Virus record (IMG/VR): IMGVR_UViG_3300037042_002125 | Span: 62,001-126,000 of that record | Reading direction: 5' to 3' (one strand) | Length of the DNA stretch: 64,000 nucleotides | From: a virus | Part shown: positions 56,551-64,000 of the stretch, one piece after another | Layout of the letters: each line of letters begins with the position of its first letter | Numbering within the stretch: the stretch's first letter is position 1 | Translations under genes and position numbers: made by a program | Notes under the pieces: model-generated | The model's input: the letters and a program-made list of their open reading frames with translations, nothing else | Databases searched by the model: none | What the model was told of the DNA's origin: nothing

Positions 56551-56585
56551 TCATAACAAATTCAAAACCTCAACCGGAGATCACA

Positions 56586-56768
56586 ATGCCTCTAATCAAT
56601 ACGCTTAAGAGTGGCGTTACGCTCAAGATAGTTAACGCTGAAGGTAAAAAGGATTCAGTCAACATCCAACCTAAAGGTAAAATTCATTTACCTCAAGGCT
56701 GGCGCATTGACCCGGCTTTTGCACGAGAGTACGAAAGCTTTGTGATGAACACCGCTAAACCAAAGTAA
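56586..56768 (+). CDS. Small protein, 60 aa
   Basis: CGGAGATCACA precedes the ATG. Beta strands (GVTLKIVNAEGKKDSVNIQP) then a short helix (DPAFAREYESFVMN). It precedes the tail sheath gene by about 90 bases. Unknown; may be an assembly factor. Confidence 0.65.
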   Translation: MPLINTLKSGVTLKIVNAEGKKDSVNIQPKGKIHLPQGWRIDPAFAREYESFVMNTAKPK

Positions 56769-56857
56769 ATCTAACGTCCCTATTGTAATTTAATACAGTA
56801 GGATAACCCAACTGCGTCTGCTGAGACGTTTCCCAATTTCTCGAAGGAGAGAATTCA

Positions 56858-58792
56858 ATGCCAAATTTACAGCAACAAAGTGCAGACGTTAGATTTAATG
56901 AGATAGACCTATCGCAGGTTATCGCATCGAACACTAGCGCCAATGCTGCTATGGTTCTCGTGAGTAAACAAGGACGGCTTTCACCATTCAAAGTGACTGC
57001 TGTTACCGATTTCAATGATGAGTACGGCAAACCAGATGCTGCTGTCTCTTTTGGACATTACTGTGCTTTGGACTTCTTTCAAGAAGGTAGTTCGTTGCAA
57101 GTGTTGCGTGTCGCTGGCGCAGGTTATGCCTACTCTGCTGCACTTCTGAAAGACAACGGCTCAGGTGTTAGTTCTATATACCAAATCACAGCAGGCATTC
57201 CAGACCCAGCTAACATTGATTGGAACACGTACACCTTCGGCGCAGAAATTCCGCTGTTGATGTTCTATCCCAAGTCAGGCCCTGGGTCCTACGCTGACAA
57301 CATTGCAATCAAGATCACTTCGCAAAATATCACCTCTCCTGATGCTCCTGATCTTACTTCTGGTACTGCAGGTATTCTTGCTGATCAGACGTACTCGTAT
57401 CAAGTGTCCGCAATTTCTGCAATTGGTGAGACGTTGGCATCCACTATATCTACAATTGTAGTTAGCGGCGGTAGTGACCAAGCTGATGTAACTATCACTT
57501 GGCCGGCTGTGCCTAACGCTCGTGGATATTATGTGTATGGTCGGGATGGTGGTGGCATGTACCGCATTGCTACTCTAGGTGCGTCAACTTTCACCTTTGT
57601 TGACACTGGCGTGGTGACACCCGATACTGCCAATCCCCCGATCACTAACCCTGCTCTGTTGCCTACACCGGATCCTACGTTCACTGTTCAGATTTATGAC
57701 ATGAGCGTTAACACGTCAGTTCCGCAAGAGACATTTGTTTGCACACTGACAGACTACACAGATGCAAGCGGCGTTCAGTTGGAAGCAACTCAGCTTCTGA
57801 ATCCGTATTCCAACTACGTCAGTGTCGAGTCGTATGTGCCGTACATTGTAGGCGCAGTTCCTGTTGTGCTTGCCTGTCCGCAAACGAAGTTGACAGGTGG
57901 TAACTCTGGTGCAGCCGTTACTAACGGTCAAATCAGCCAAGCTTGGACAGACAACTTCAGCGATACAGAAAAGATCAACGTCAACATATTGATCAATGCA
58001 GGCTACACTGACGTGGGTGTCCAGCAAGCAATGATTAACGTTGCTGAAACTCGTGGCGACGCGTTTGCTATTCTTGATACGCCTAGCACAATGCAAAGCT
58101 CACAAGATGCAATTACATTCCGTCAATTGCAACTGAATGCCAATACGAGCTATGCCGCGATCTACACCTCAGACGTTCTGGAAAGCGATAATTATTCCGG
58201 CAAGAAATTGTACATTCCAGTCTCTGGTTGGATGGGTGCAGTGTTTGCCCGTACTGATCGAGTTGCAGGTCCGCAGTTTGCGCCAGCAGGTTTGAACCGT
58301 GGTCTTATTGATGTGCTGGCTCTTAGGTACAAATACAATGGTCAAGAACGTACTGACTTGTTTAACGCCCAGGTTAACTACATCCGCAATTTTGTGGGTG
58401 CAGGCAACGCAGTGTTTGAACAAGTGACGCTCTATAACAAACACTCTGCTCTGTCTTGGGTTAACGTGCGCCGCATGGTTAACGTTATCAAGGCGTCGGT
58501 GCGTGACTTCCTGATGTACAGCATCCATGAACCGAATGATGACTTCACACGCAAGATGATTGTGCGGTCTACCAGTGACTATCTGCAATACTGGAAAAAC
58601 GCTCGCGGTATTCAGGACTACAGTGTCATCTCTGATGATAGCAACAACCCAAGTTCGCAATACAACCTGGGAATTTTGACAGTCACAGTGTTTATCACCC
58701 CAGTGATTGCTGTGCATGAGATTCAAGTTGACATGGTTATTACCAAGTCTGGCTTGGCCTTCTCTGAAATCAACCTGTCCAATTTAGGGTAA
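56858..58792 (+). CDS. Tail sheath protein (T4 gp18-like), 644 aa
   Basis: Contractile tail sheath subunit. N-terminal VRFNEIDLSQVIASNTSAN arm, a variable insertion with an Ig-like region (about 160-270, TYSYQVSAISAIGETLASTI), and the conserved C-terminal domain: VQQAMINVAETRGDAFAILD, the LYIPVSGWMGAVFARTDRVA...GP block, DVLALRYKYNGQERTDLFNA, LSWVNVRRMVNVIKASVRDF and the final VFITPVIAVHEIQVDMVIT strand that links neighbours. Length near T4 gp18's 659. GAAGGAGAG precedes the ATG. The tube gene follows, as in T4. Confidence 0.95.
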   Translation: MPNLQQQSADVRFNEIDLSQVIASNTSANAAMVLVSKQGRLSPFKVTAVTDFNDEYGKPDAAVSFGHYCALDFFQEGSSLQVLRVAGAGYAYSAALLKDNGSGVSSIYQITAGIPDPANIDWNTYTFGAEIPLLMFYPKSGPGSYADNIAIKITSQNITSPDAPDLTSGTAGILADQTYSYQVSAISAIGETLASTISTIVVSGGSDQADVTITWPAVPNARGYYVYGRDGGGMYRIATLGASTFTFVDTGVVTPDTANPPITNPALLPTPDPTFTVQIYDMSVNTSVPQETFVCTLTDYTDASGVQLEATQLLNPYSNYVSVESYVPYIVGAVPVVLACPQTKLTGGNSGAAVTNGQISQAWTDNFSDTEKINVNILINAGYTDVGVQQAMINVAETRGDAFAILDTPSTMQSSQDAITFRQLQLNANTSYAAIYTSDVLESDNYSGKKLYIPVSGWMGAVFARTDRVAGPQFAPAGLNRGLIDVLALRYKYNGQERTDLFNAQVNYIRNFVGAGNAVFEQVTLYNKHSALSWVNVRRMVNVIKASVRDFLMYSIHEPNDDFTRKMIVRSTSDYLQYWKNARGIQDYSVISDDSNNPSSQYNLGILTVTVFITPVIAVHEIQVDMVITKSGLAFSEINLSNLG

Positions 58793-58842
58793 CTAGAGTA
58801 GACGGGACTGAAATGTCCCTCTTCCAATTTTAAGGAAAAGAC

Positions 58843-59346
58843 ATGCCAAAGACAAGCCTACAAGACGCAAGATCGCTTCCCGATCCGTTGTACACGTATC
58901 AGTGGGACGTGTTTATTGCGATGTTGCCTGGTACCCCAAATAGCCGCAGCTTGACATACAAAGCAACGTCTACTTCAATCCCAGGTTCAATGCTCGAATC
59001 TGTTCCGGTGAATCTTGCTGGCGTTGAACTACGCTATGCAGGCCGCCAGAACTATTCCCATAGCTTTACGCTGACGCTGCATGAAACTCGAGACACTGGG
59101 TCGATCGAGATGCTGCGCCGCTGGCAGCGGATCGCCCGTGACAATAACCTGAACACTGGCACCTACAAGGACATTTACGCAACAGCCGTTGAGCTTGTCT
59201 TGTACGATGACACAAACCAGGTGACGCGGACTATCACCCTCATGGGTTGCTGGCCTGAGACGATTGACGACTCTGCACTTGATCGTGCTAGCGCCGCCGT
59301 GTCGATCAACGCCACTCTTTCATATGACTTCTTTACAGAGACTTGA
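58843..59346 (+). CDS. Tail tube protein (T4 gp19-like), 167 aa
   Basis: Size and position directly after the sheath gene, and the motifs DPLYTYQWDVFIAMLPGTPN, then YAGRQNYSHSFTLTLHETRD and the helix MLRRWQRIARD, fit the gp19 tube family. A GCWPETIDDSALD loop near the C-terminus is repeated in the protein at 59737. It polymerises into the inner tube through which DNA passes. Confidence 0.9.
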   Translation: MPKTSLQDARSLPDPLYTYQWDVFIAMLPGTPNSRSLTYKATSTSIPGSMLESVPVNLAGVELRYAGRQNYSHSFTLTLHETRDTGSIEMLRRWQRIARDNNLNTGTYKDIYATAVELVLYDDTNQVTRTITLMGCWPETIDDSALDRASAAVSINATLSYDFFTET

Positions 59347-59354
59347 GGACCAGC

Positions 59355-59732
59355 ATGGCAATTAAACAAGCAACTCGCCTTAAAACCGTAGCCCTATCGA
59401 CTGAGACGACTCCTCCGTGGGAAGCTAAAGCTCACGGTCTTGTTCTCAAATGTTTGGAATCAAAGAAGGCTCATCTAGTCGATAGCCTTTACCTCGCAGC
59501 CGACCCAGAAGATGATAATCCAGAAGAAGCCTGGGCAGCCTATGAAGTAACAAATGGTTCTGTTATTCTAACTGCGGGTCAAAGCCTAGTCTACAATGAC
59601 AATCGAATGGCTCTGTTGGCAGCTTTTTGCAAAGAGCATCAGCTTGACATGGAATTTATGTGCATACGAAATAAGATGTACATTGCGTTCACGTCAGACT
59701 GTGAGTTGCACGACCTGGCAGATTTGATGTAG
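59355..59732 (+). CDS. Hypothetical tail-region protein, 125 aa
   Basis: Start at MAIKQATRLKTVALS (ATG 59355) after GAGGACC; a TTG at 59343 is a weaker choice. Mixed alpha/beta (NGSVILTAGQSLVYNDNRMA). It lies between two tube-family genes and may be a tail assembly factor. No motif. Confidence 0.7.
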   Translation: MAIKQATRLKTVALSTETTPPWEAKAHGLVLKCLESKKAHLVDSLYLAADPEDDNPEEAWAAYEVTNGSVILTAGQSLVYNDNRMALLAAFCKEHQLDMEFMCIRNKMYIAFTSDCELHDLADLM

Positions 59733-59736
59733 ACAT

Positions 59737-60528
59737 ATGTCACTACTCGACACGCTAAAGACGGCGAGTGTAGGTTTTGGGAGCTCTCGGCTAACTGGTA
59801 ATTCCAGAAACGCTGCCGAGCTCCTTATGAACCTGTACAATCGCGGACAGTCAAAACCTGGCGATTTCCAGCCCAAAGGAAATACAGGCAGAGTTGATCC
59901 CCTTCAAATGGCTCAAGGCCGTTCAGATCCTTTGCTTGGCATAGATTGGTATTGTGAGATGCCATTTCTCAGTGGCGCTTCTGGTGAACCAACTACACTT
60001 GGTTGGGAAATGGTAGAAGAAGCGACGCTGCCGATGTTCGAGTTTGAGCCCCAGTCAAACTATAGAGCAGGTAAGATGTACCATTATCCAGCACATCAGA
60101 ATCTGGGTAACTTGACCGTAAAGCTTTATGAGGACTCAGAAGGACACTCTAGTGCATACATAAAGAATTGGCAGTCTCTTATCTTTGACAAGAAAACAGG
60201 TCTGTACAATCCGCCAAGCAAGCATAAGCTGTCAATTGGCTTTACTTTGTTTGATGTAGGCAAGCTTGAGGTCATCTTGATAACCTACTCTGGTTGCTGG
60301 CCATTGAATGTAGATGCGTTTAACCTTGTTGGTGGTTCATCTGATCGTATTGTCCCTGGCGTCACGTTCAGCGTTGATGACATTGACATGAGCTTTGCAA
60401 AGCTAACACCCGCGCAAGCTTCTTCATCGTTACTTAATTCAGGAAAGGAGTATCCGGATTTCACAGGTGTTACGCCTGTAATGGAATTTGTTGACTATGA
60501 GCCTCAGCCCATGCCAGCTTATTTCTAA
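59737..60528 (+). CDS. Second tail-tube-family protein, 263 aa
   Basis: Tube-like core at about 65-235 (DPLLGIDWYCEMPFLSGASG, PMFEFEPQSNYRAGKMYHYP, the helix SSAYIKNWQSLIF and ILITYSGCWPLNVDAFNLVG), sharing the GCWP loop with the main tube protein, plus about 60 extra N-terminal residues and a Pro-rich end (YEPQPMPAYF). In T4-like phages gp54, gp48 and related baseplate-tube proteins carry tube folds; this is probably a tube initiator at the baseplate or a terminator. No clear ribosome-binding site. Confidence 0.7.
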   Translation: MSLLDTLKTASVGFGSSRLTGNSRNAAELLMNLYNRGQSKPGDFQPKGNTGRVDPLQMAQGRSDPLLGIDWYCEMPFLSGASGEPTTLGWEMVEEATLPMFEFEPQSNYRAGKMYHYPAHQNLGNLTVKLYEDSEGHSSAYIKNWQSLIFDKKTGLYNPPSKHKLSIGFTLFDVGKLEVILITYSGCWPLNVDAFNLVGGSSDRIVPGVTFSVDDIDMSFAKLTPAQASSSLLNSGKEYPDFTGVTPVMEFVDYEPQPMPAYF

Positions 60529-60593
60529 CATTATGCCCTACGTCAAGTAGCGGTACTGTATTTCAAAAACATTAACCCATTTGAGGTCATACA

Positions 60594-61565
60594 ATGCAAA
60601 ACAACTCTCCTCCTAGTAGAGAAAAAGGGCAGGGCCCTAAGGTTACTGAAGTAATCTCTACTCAGTCAATACCATTGCGTCGTCAAGGTCAACCACAACC
60701 TGCTCCGATCGCAACAGCAGTACCTACACCTGAACTAAAGAAAACTCTGCAACCCTTAGGCCAAGCGCCGTCTATTCCTTCTGAGGACGGTAAGAAGACT
60801 TACGCTGAAGAGAATTCAGAGTTTACGTCGATTGATCTACCAAGCAAGTTTCAGTTCTACTCGTTCAAAACCTTGAGTGTTCGTACACTCAAAGGCAGCC
60901 ACCAGGCTAAGCTAAACAGGGCTTATACGCAGAACCGTCTACGTTATGTTGTTGAGGCAATGGGTGCTACTCTAGAACCCAGTGTGTCTGCTTTTGACCT
61001 TACTCCAGGAGACTTCTATTTCCTGATGTACTGGCAGCGTGTTAATAGCTTTACCAAGAGCCCGCAGATCATTACCACACAATGCTCTGATGAGACACAC
61101 GTTGCTCGTGTTCAAGCTCGGGAACTTACACCTGAGAGTTTGAAGATTGAGCAATTTTTGAACTCCACTACGCTTGATACAAAGTACTCTGAACCTTTGG
61201 ACCTACCTACACTTATGGCAAGTCTGCCAGACTTCGAGCTTGGCGTAGAGACAATGCGTGACGTAGTGGACATGACAGAGCGTATGGTTGATATTGCAGA
61301 AGACGAAGAGTCTGAAGACGACATCACAGAATACGGATGGTTGGCAAGTAAGGCTGCGTTCTTGCGTACGCCTACCTCACTGGCCGAACGCTGCAAGGTC
61401 GTAGGTGATATGAGTGTCGAGGATACAACACTCCTTGACAAGTACATGGAAGCTGTGACTAACTACGGTGTGGAAGAATTTGCAACAATTAAATGTAAGG
61501 AGTGTGGTGCGTCAAAGCGAGTTAAAATCTCGTTCGATGCACTGACGTTTCTTCCAGGCGGTTGA
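60594..61565 (+). CDS. Baseplate protein, T4 gp26-like, 323 aa
   Basis: The N-terminal 75 residues are Pro/Gln-rich and likely flexible (RRQGQPQPAPIATAVPTPEL). The rest is a helical/beta domain ending in IKCKECGASKRVKISFDALT-F-LPGG, with CxxC at 301-304, which resembles the zinc-like C-terminus of T4_baseplate (gp26) proteins. The following short frame (61600-61740) is placed as gp51 is in T4 relatives. Assigned by position and C-terminal pattern. Confidence 0.65.
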   Translation: MQNNSPPSREKGQGPKVTEVISTQSIPLRRQGQPQPAPIATAVPTPELKKTLQPLGQAPSIPSEDGKKTYAEENSEFTSIDLPSKFQFYSFKTLSVRTLKGSHQAKLNRAYTQNRLRYVVEAMGATLEPSVSAFDLTPGDFYFLMYWQRVNSFTKSPQIITTQCSDETHVARVQARELTPESLKIEQFLNSTTLDTKYSEPLDLPTLMASLPDFELGVETMRDVVDMTERMVDIAEDEESEDDITEYGWLASKAAFLRTPTSLAERCKVVGDMSVEDTTLLDKYMEAVTNYGVEEFATIKCKECGASKRVKISFDALTFLPGG

Positions 61566-61599
61566 TGAGGAAAACCTACTCAACCGAATAGACAATGTG

Positions 61600-61740
61600 A
61601 TGACTGAAACTGGCGTTTTGCTGACCTACGATATGGACTTGAGAACTATTATGTACCTGTCGGACAAGGTTGAAAGTAGAAAACAAAAACGATTAAACGC
61701 AAAGCAGAACACTCCCAGTTTCAGTGGCGGACCTCGATAA
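61600..61740 (+). CDS. Small ORF after the gp26-like gene (gp51-like or frameshift extension), 46 aa
   Basis: ATG 61600 (GTG just before) reads MTETGVLLTYDMDLRTIMYL and ends in a basic tail. The frame is +1 relative to the gp26-like gene and is open from 12 codons before the ATG, across the gp26-like stop. It has no good ribosome-binding site. It could be translated separately or by +1 frameshifting at CTTCC near 61552. A tiny baseplate hub assembly protein is the positional guess. Confidence 0.5.
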   Translation: MTETGVLLTYDMDLRTIMYLSDKVESRKQKRLNAKQNTPSFSGGPR

Positions 61741-61754
61741 CCTAGGACCTACTT

Positions 61755-63863
61755 ATGGCAACCAAAGGGAAAGCACCCCACTCGGGTTCAGGCAAAAAGA
61801 AGACAGGTGAAGCTTTTGACCCACTAAACAAATGGAGTAATGATCCAAAAGATGTGGCTCAAGAGAGTGTAGACGCGGCTGCTGCTTTCCAGAAAGAAAT
61901 TGTTGTCATAAGCCGCCAAATGGCTAGCCCAGGTCTTAACTTGGCAACTCGCCGTGCTTTGTATGCTGCCCTTGCAGAAGCTAAGAAGGGCCTTAAGGAC
62001 GCTAAAGAAGACACAGCCAAGATGATGGCTTTGTTTAAGCAAAAGGGAAACCTGCATGAAGAAGCTTCGATGAAGCTTAAGGATGTGCAGTCTCTCCTAA
62101 AAGGAAATAAGGACCCGTATGTTGCCCAGTATGCTAAGGTAACTCAAGACCTGTTGAAACAACTGATTGAAAGTTCAAAGAATCTTGGTAAGTCAGAGAT
62201 TGAGACTGCTGGCGTAATGAGCGACCTTGAGAAGGTCAAAGCTTCTATGGAGAATCTCCCTGAGGAATTCTCTAAGAGGCTTGAAGAAACCACTGAGCTA
62301 TTCAACACTCTAAACAAACAACAAGAGCAGCAACGTGCTAAGTGGTCAGCAGATAACAAACGCGCTCAGGACCTTCTTGACGATAGGGCAAAAGAGCTAA
62401 AGGAATGGCGTCATAACCTCGGCATGGGTATTGCTGACAAAATTGGTATAGGCGGGTTCAACGTAGGCAACGCAATACGTGGGTACAAGAGCGTAAAGGG
62501 CTTTGTCAACAAGCATCGCGAGCTTAGTGCGGCCAAGAAATTGGTCAGGATGACTAACCCTAAGCTTGCTGGTGTTGGCGAAGGGATGAAAGAAGACAAC
62601 AAAGCTGAAAACGAAAAAGAGCTTGTTGAGCTAGTAAAAGAATACGTCAACGACAATAAGAAATTCAACCACAAAGTTGTTGATGGTATAGGCAAGAAAA
62701 AATCCGGAGGCGGAGATAGCGGTCTTGGCGGCCTTGCTGCGGCTATTACAGCAGGATTGGGAACATTCTTTTCTGGGTCAGGACTTACTAGCTTACTTGG
62801 TAGTATAGCTGGTAAAATTCCTCTTGGGCAAGTTGCTTCCTCGTTAGCTAGAGTTGCTGGCCCTGCTGCCCTGGTAGCAGGTGCTGGGTATGCTGGTTGG
62901 CAAGTAGGAACAAAGATTTATGAAAAGTACGGCGACGAGATACAAACAGGCATAGGCAAAATAGATGACTTTGTATCTCACCTGTTTGGTCGACAATCCG
63001 TAAACGACATAAATAGGGCAGCAACTGCACCAATGCCGTTTACACCTAAGAGCGGGACAACTCGCGGACTAGGTGGAGGAGGTGGGCGAGGCTCAGTTAA
63101 TCCGCCAATGGTTACCCCAGATGACTCTCCCTCTGTAGTAAGCACAGGAGGACAGGTATCTGGATCTACTGGCACAGGAACATCAATGCCAGACACTGGC
63201 GTAGGTGGAGGTCGTGGTCGTATCAATCCAGCCAACGTAGATCCAAATTCTGTGCAGCTTAATAGTGGCGCAAACGTAAAAGGCTTGAACCCAAGTGTTA
63301 AAGCCAACCTCATGGGTATGGCTACAGAGTACCAACAACTGACAGGGAAGAAACTCCCGATCAACAGTGCTTTCCGCTCTATTGATGAACAGGCTAAGCT
63401 ATACAAGACGAAGCCTAAGGGAATGGCGGCTGCCCCTGGTAGCTCACTCCACAATTTTGGCTTTGCTGTTGATACAAATTCAGGCGTTGGTGGTGAGTTG
63501 CAGAAGAATGGCTTGCTTGCCAAGTATGGGTTTGAAAGACCTCTAAGCAAGGAACCTTGGCACATGCAACCTGCGGGCATGACTTTGGCGGCTGCCCGTA
63601 GTGGTTTGTACTCTGGAGATGCTCCAGCAGATCAAGGTGGACCTGGCGAATCTGCTGCAAGGGCAGCGCCTGCTGCTCAGGCTGTAACGGCTGCTGTATC
63701 GCCAGGAGATACTGGAAACGTATCTGGCCCAGGCGGGGGTGGTGCAGGTGGTGGATCTGGTAAAGGCTCAATGGGCGTCCCTTCACAAAGTAGCGTTAAG
63801 GATATTCCTACGTTTGACCAGTCAGACGGGATGTTCTTGGCTATGAATCTTGGAGTATGCTAA
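61755..63863 (+). CDS. Tape-measure-like protein with C-terminal M15 peptidase domain, 702 aa
   Basis: Residues 1-320 are long charged helices of coiled-coil type (LKKQLIESSKNLGK-type repeats). About 325-395 is Gly/Ala-rich and hydrophobic (GLAAAITAGLGTFFSGSGLT), like the membrane-inserting part of tape measure proteins. After a Gly/Pro linker, 515-605 is a D-Ala-D-Ala/VanY-type peptidase: SAFRSIDEQAKLYKT, then SSLHNFGFAVDTN with H566 and D573, and EPWHMQP with H603 binding zinc. The end is a Gly/Pro/Ser-rich tail. It would cut peptidoglycan cross-links during DNA entry. A hub or tail-lysin role is the alternative to tape measure. Confidence 0.8.
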   Translation: MATKGKAPHSGSGKKKTGEAFDPLNKWSNDPKDVAQESVDAAAAFQKEIVVISRQMASPGLNLATRRALYAALAEAKKGLKDAKEDTAKMMALFKQKGNLHEEASMKLKDVQSLLKGNKDPYVAQYAKVTQDLLKQLIESSKNLGKSEIETAGVMSDLEKVKASMENLPEEFSKRLEETTELFNTLNKQQEQQRAKWSADNKRAQDLLDDRAKELKEWRHNLGMGIADKIGIGGFNVGNAIRGYKSVKGFVNKHRELSAAKKLVRMTNPKLAGVGEGMKEDNKAENEKELVELVKEYVNDNKKFNHKVVDGIGKKKSGGGDSGLGGLAAAITAGLGTFFSGSGLTSLLGSIAGKIPLGQVASSLARVAGPAALVAGAGYAGWQVGTKIYEKYGDEIQTGIGKIDDFVSHLFGRQSVNDINRAATAPMPFTPKSGTTRGLGGGGGRGSVNPPMVTPDDSPSVVSTGGQVSGSTGTGTSMPDTGVGGGRGRINPANVDPNSVQLNSGANVKGLNPSVKANLMGMATEYQQLTGKKLPINSAFRSIDEQAKLYKTKPKGMAAAPGSSLHNFGFAVDTNSGVGGELQKNGLLAKYGFERPLSKEPWHMQPAGMTLAAARSGLYSGDAPADQGGPGESAARAAPAAQAVTAAVSPGDTGNVSGPGGGGAGGGSGKGSMGVPSQSSVKDIPTFDQSDGMFLAMNLGVC

Positions 63864-64000
63864 ATGTTAGTCTCTACGGCTGCTGCCTTGATAAGCATAA
63901 TGCACAGAGACAAAAAGGCAATAAGACTAGCTGTTCATAAAGGAATAGGCAATAAGGACGATGATAAGTCTTCCTTTTCCTGGATGGGGTCTATGCTTGC
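63864..64000 (+). CDS. Unknown protein, N-terminal fragment (cut by window edge)
   Basis: ATG 63864 follows the preceding stop directly (TAAATG) and reads MLVSTAAALISIMHRDKKAI, open to the right edge with 45 residues visible. It is in the tail/baseplate gene order, so a virion protein is likely. No family is visible. Confidence 0.65.
   Translation, partial: MLVSTAAALISIMHRDKKAIRLAVHKGIGNKDDDKSSFSWMGSML

Overview
The window looks like part of a large (jumbo-class) T4-related contractile-tailed phage genome. The evidence is an intact two-subunit T4-type topoisomerase II, a T4-style tail sheath and tail tube, a gp26-like baseplate protein, a T4-late-promoter-like motif, tightly packed small unknown genes with ATGA/TAATG overlaps, and many RNA genes. 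The dCTP deaminase is of a proteobacterial type. The tmRNA is circularly permuted, an arrangement known from alphaproteobacteria, one betaproteobacterial lineage and cyanobacteria. A proteobacterial host, alpha or beta, is therefore the best guess, but this is inference.

Layout. Positions 1-34587 are almost entirely leftward (minus strand). They carry the topoisomerase subunits (989-2482, 3340-5196), basic chromatin-like proteins (6830-7630, 18367-19014, 19070-19318, 27321-27968), a secreted NlpC/P60-CHAP-like peptidase, an acyl carrier protein, dCTP deaminase, a Nudix hydrolase, a ClpS-like adaptor, a J-domain protein, a PC4-type ssDNA-binding protein, two related glycosyltransferase-like proteins and an SF2-type helicase. 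Between them lie many short genes without recognisable function. Embedded in this arm are a tRNA(CAU) (11765-11841), a permuted two-piece tmRNA (about 12322-12740), about 630 bases of highly structured RNA upstream of it (12741-13372), and a group I intron core in the leader of a small gene (15178-15735).

Positions 34588-35066 form a divergent intergenic region. It has a near-consensus rightward sigma70 promoter, a structured segment ending in a terminator (a candidate small RNA), and outward-facing copies of the ACTGTAAATA motif. Positions 35067-50653 are a rightward accessory island: two radical SAM enzymes (one with a B12-binding-like N-terminus), three PP-loop ATPases, acetyltransferases, an SGNH-like hydrolase, a sugar epimerase, a P-loop kinase, an LmbE/PIG-L deacetylase, a GT-B glycosyltransferase and a tRNA-guanine-transglycosylase/DpdA-like enzyme. 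The set suggests synthesis and attachment of an unusual nucleobase, sugar or acyl modification. After a strong terminator (50692-50730), 50830-64000 is the rightward virion module: zinc-ribbon/acidic head protein, probable decoration protein, major capsid protein, acidic head protein, neck/tail-completion candidates, tail sheath, two tube-family proteins, baseplate protein, a tape-measure-like protein with a C-terminal M15 peptidase domain, and the start of another gene.

Two promoter classes can be read. One is ACTGTAAATW, resembling the T4 late element, seen eleven times at gene or RNA starts on both strands. The other is a sigma70-like TGTTACAATGAACTACGG, seen three times in the leftward arm, each time with an inverted repeat just downstream.
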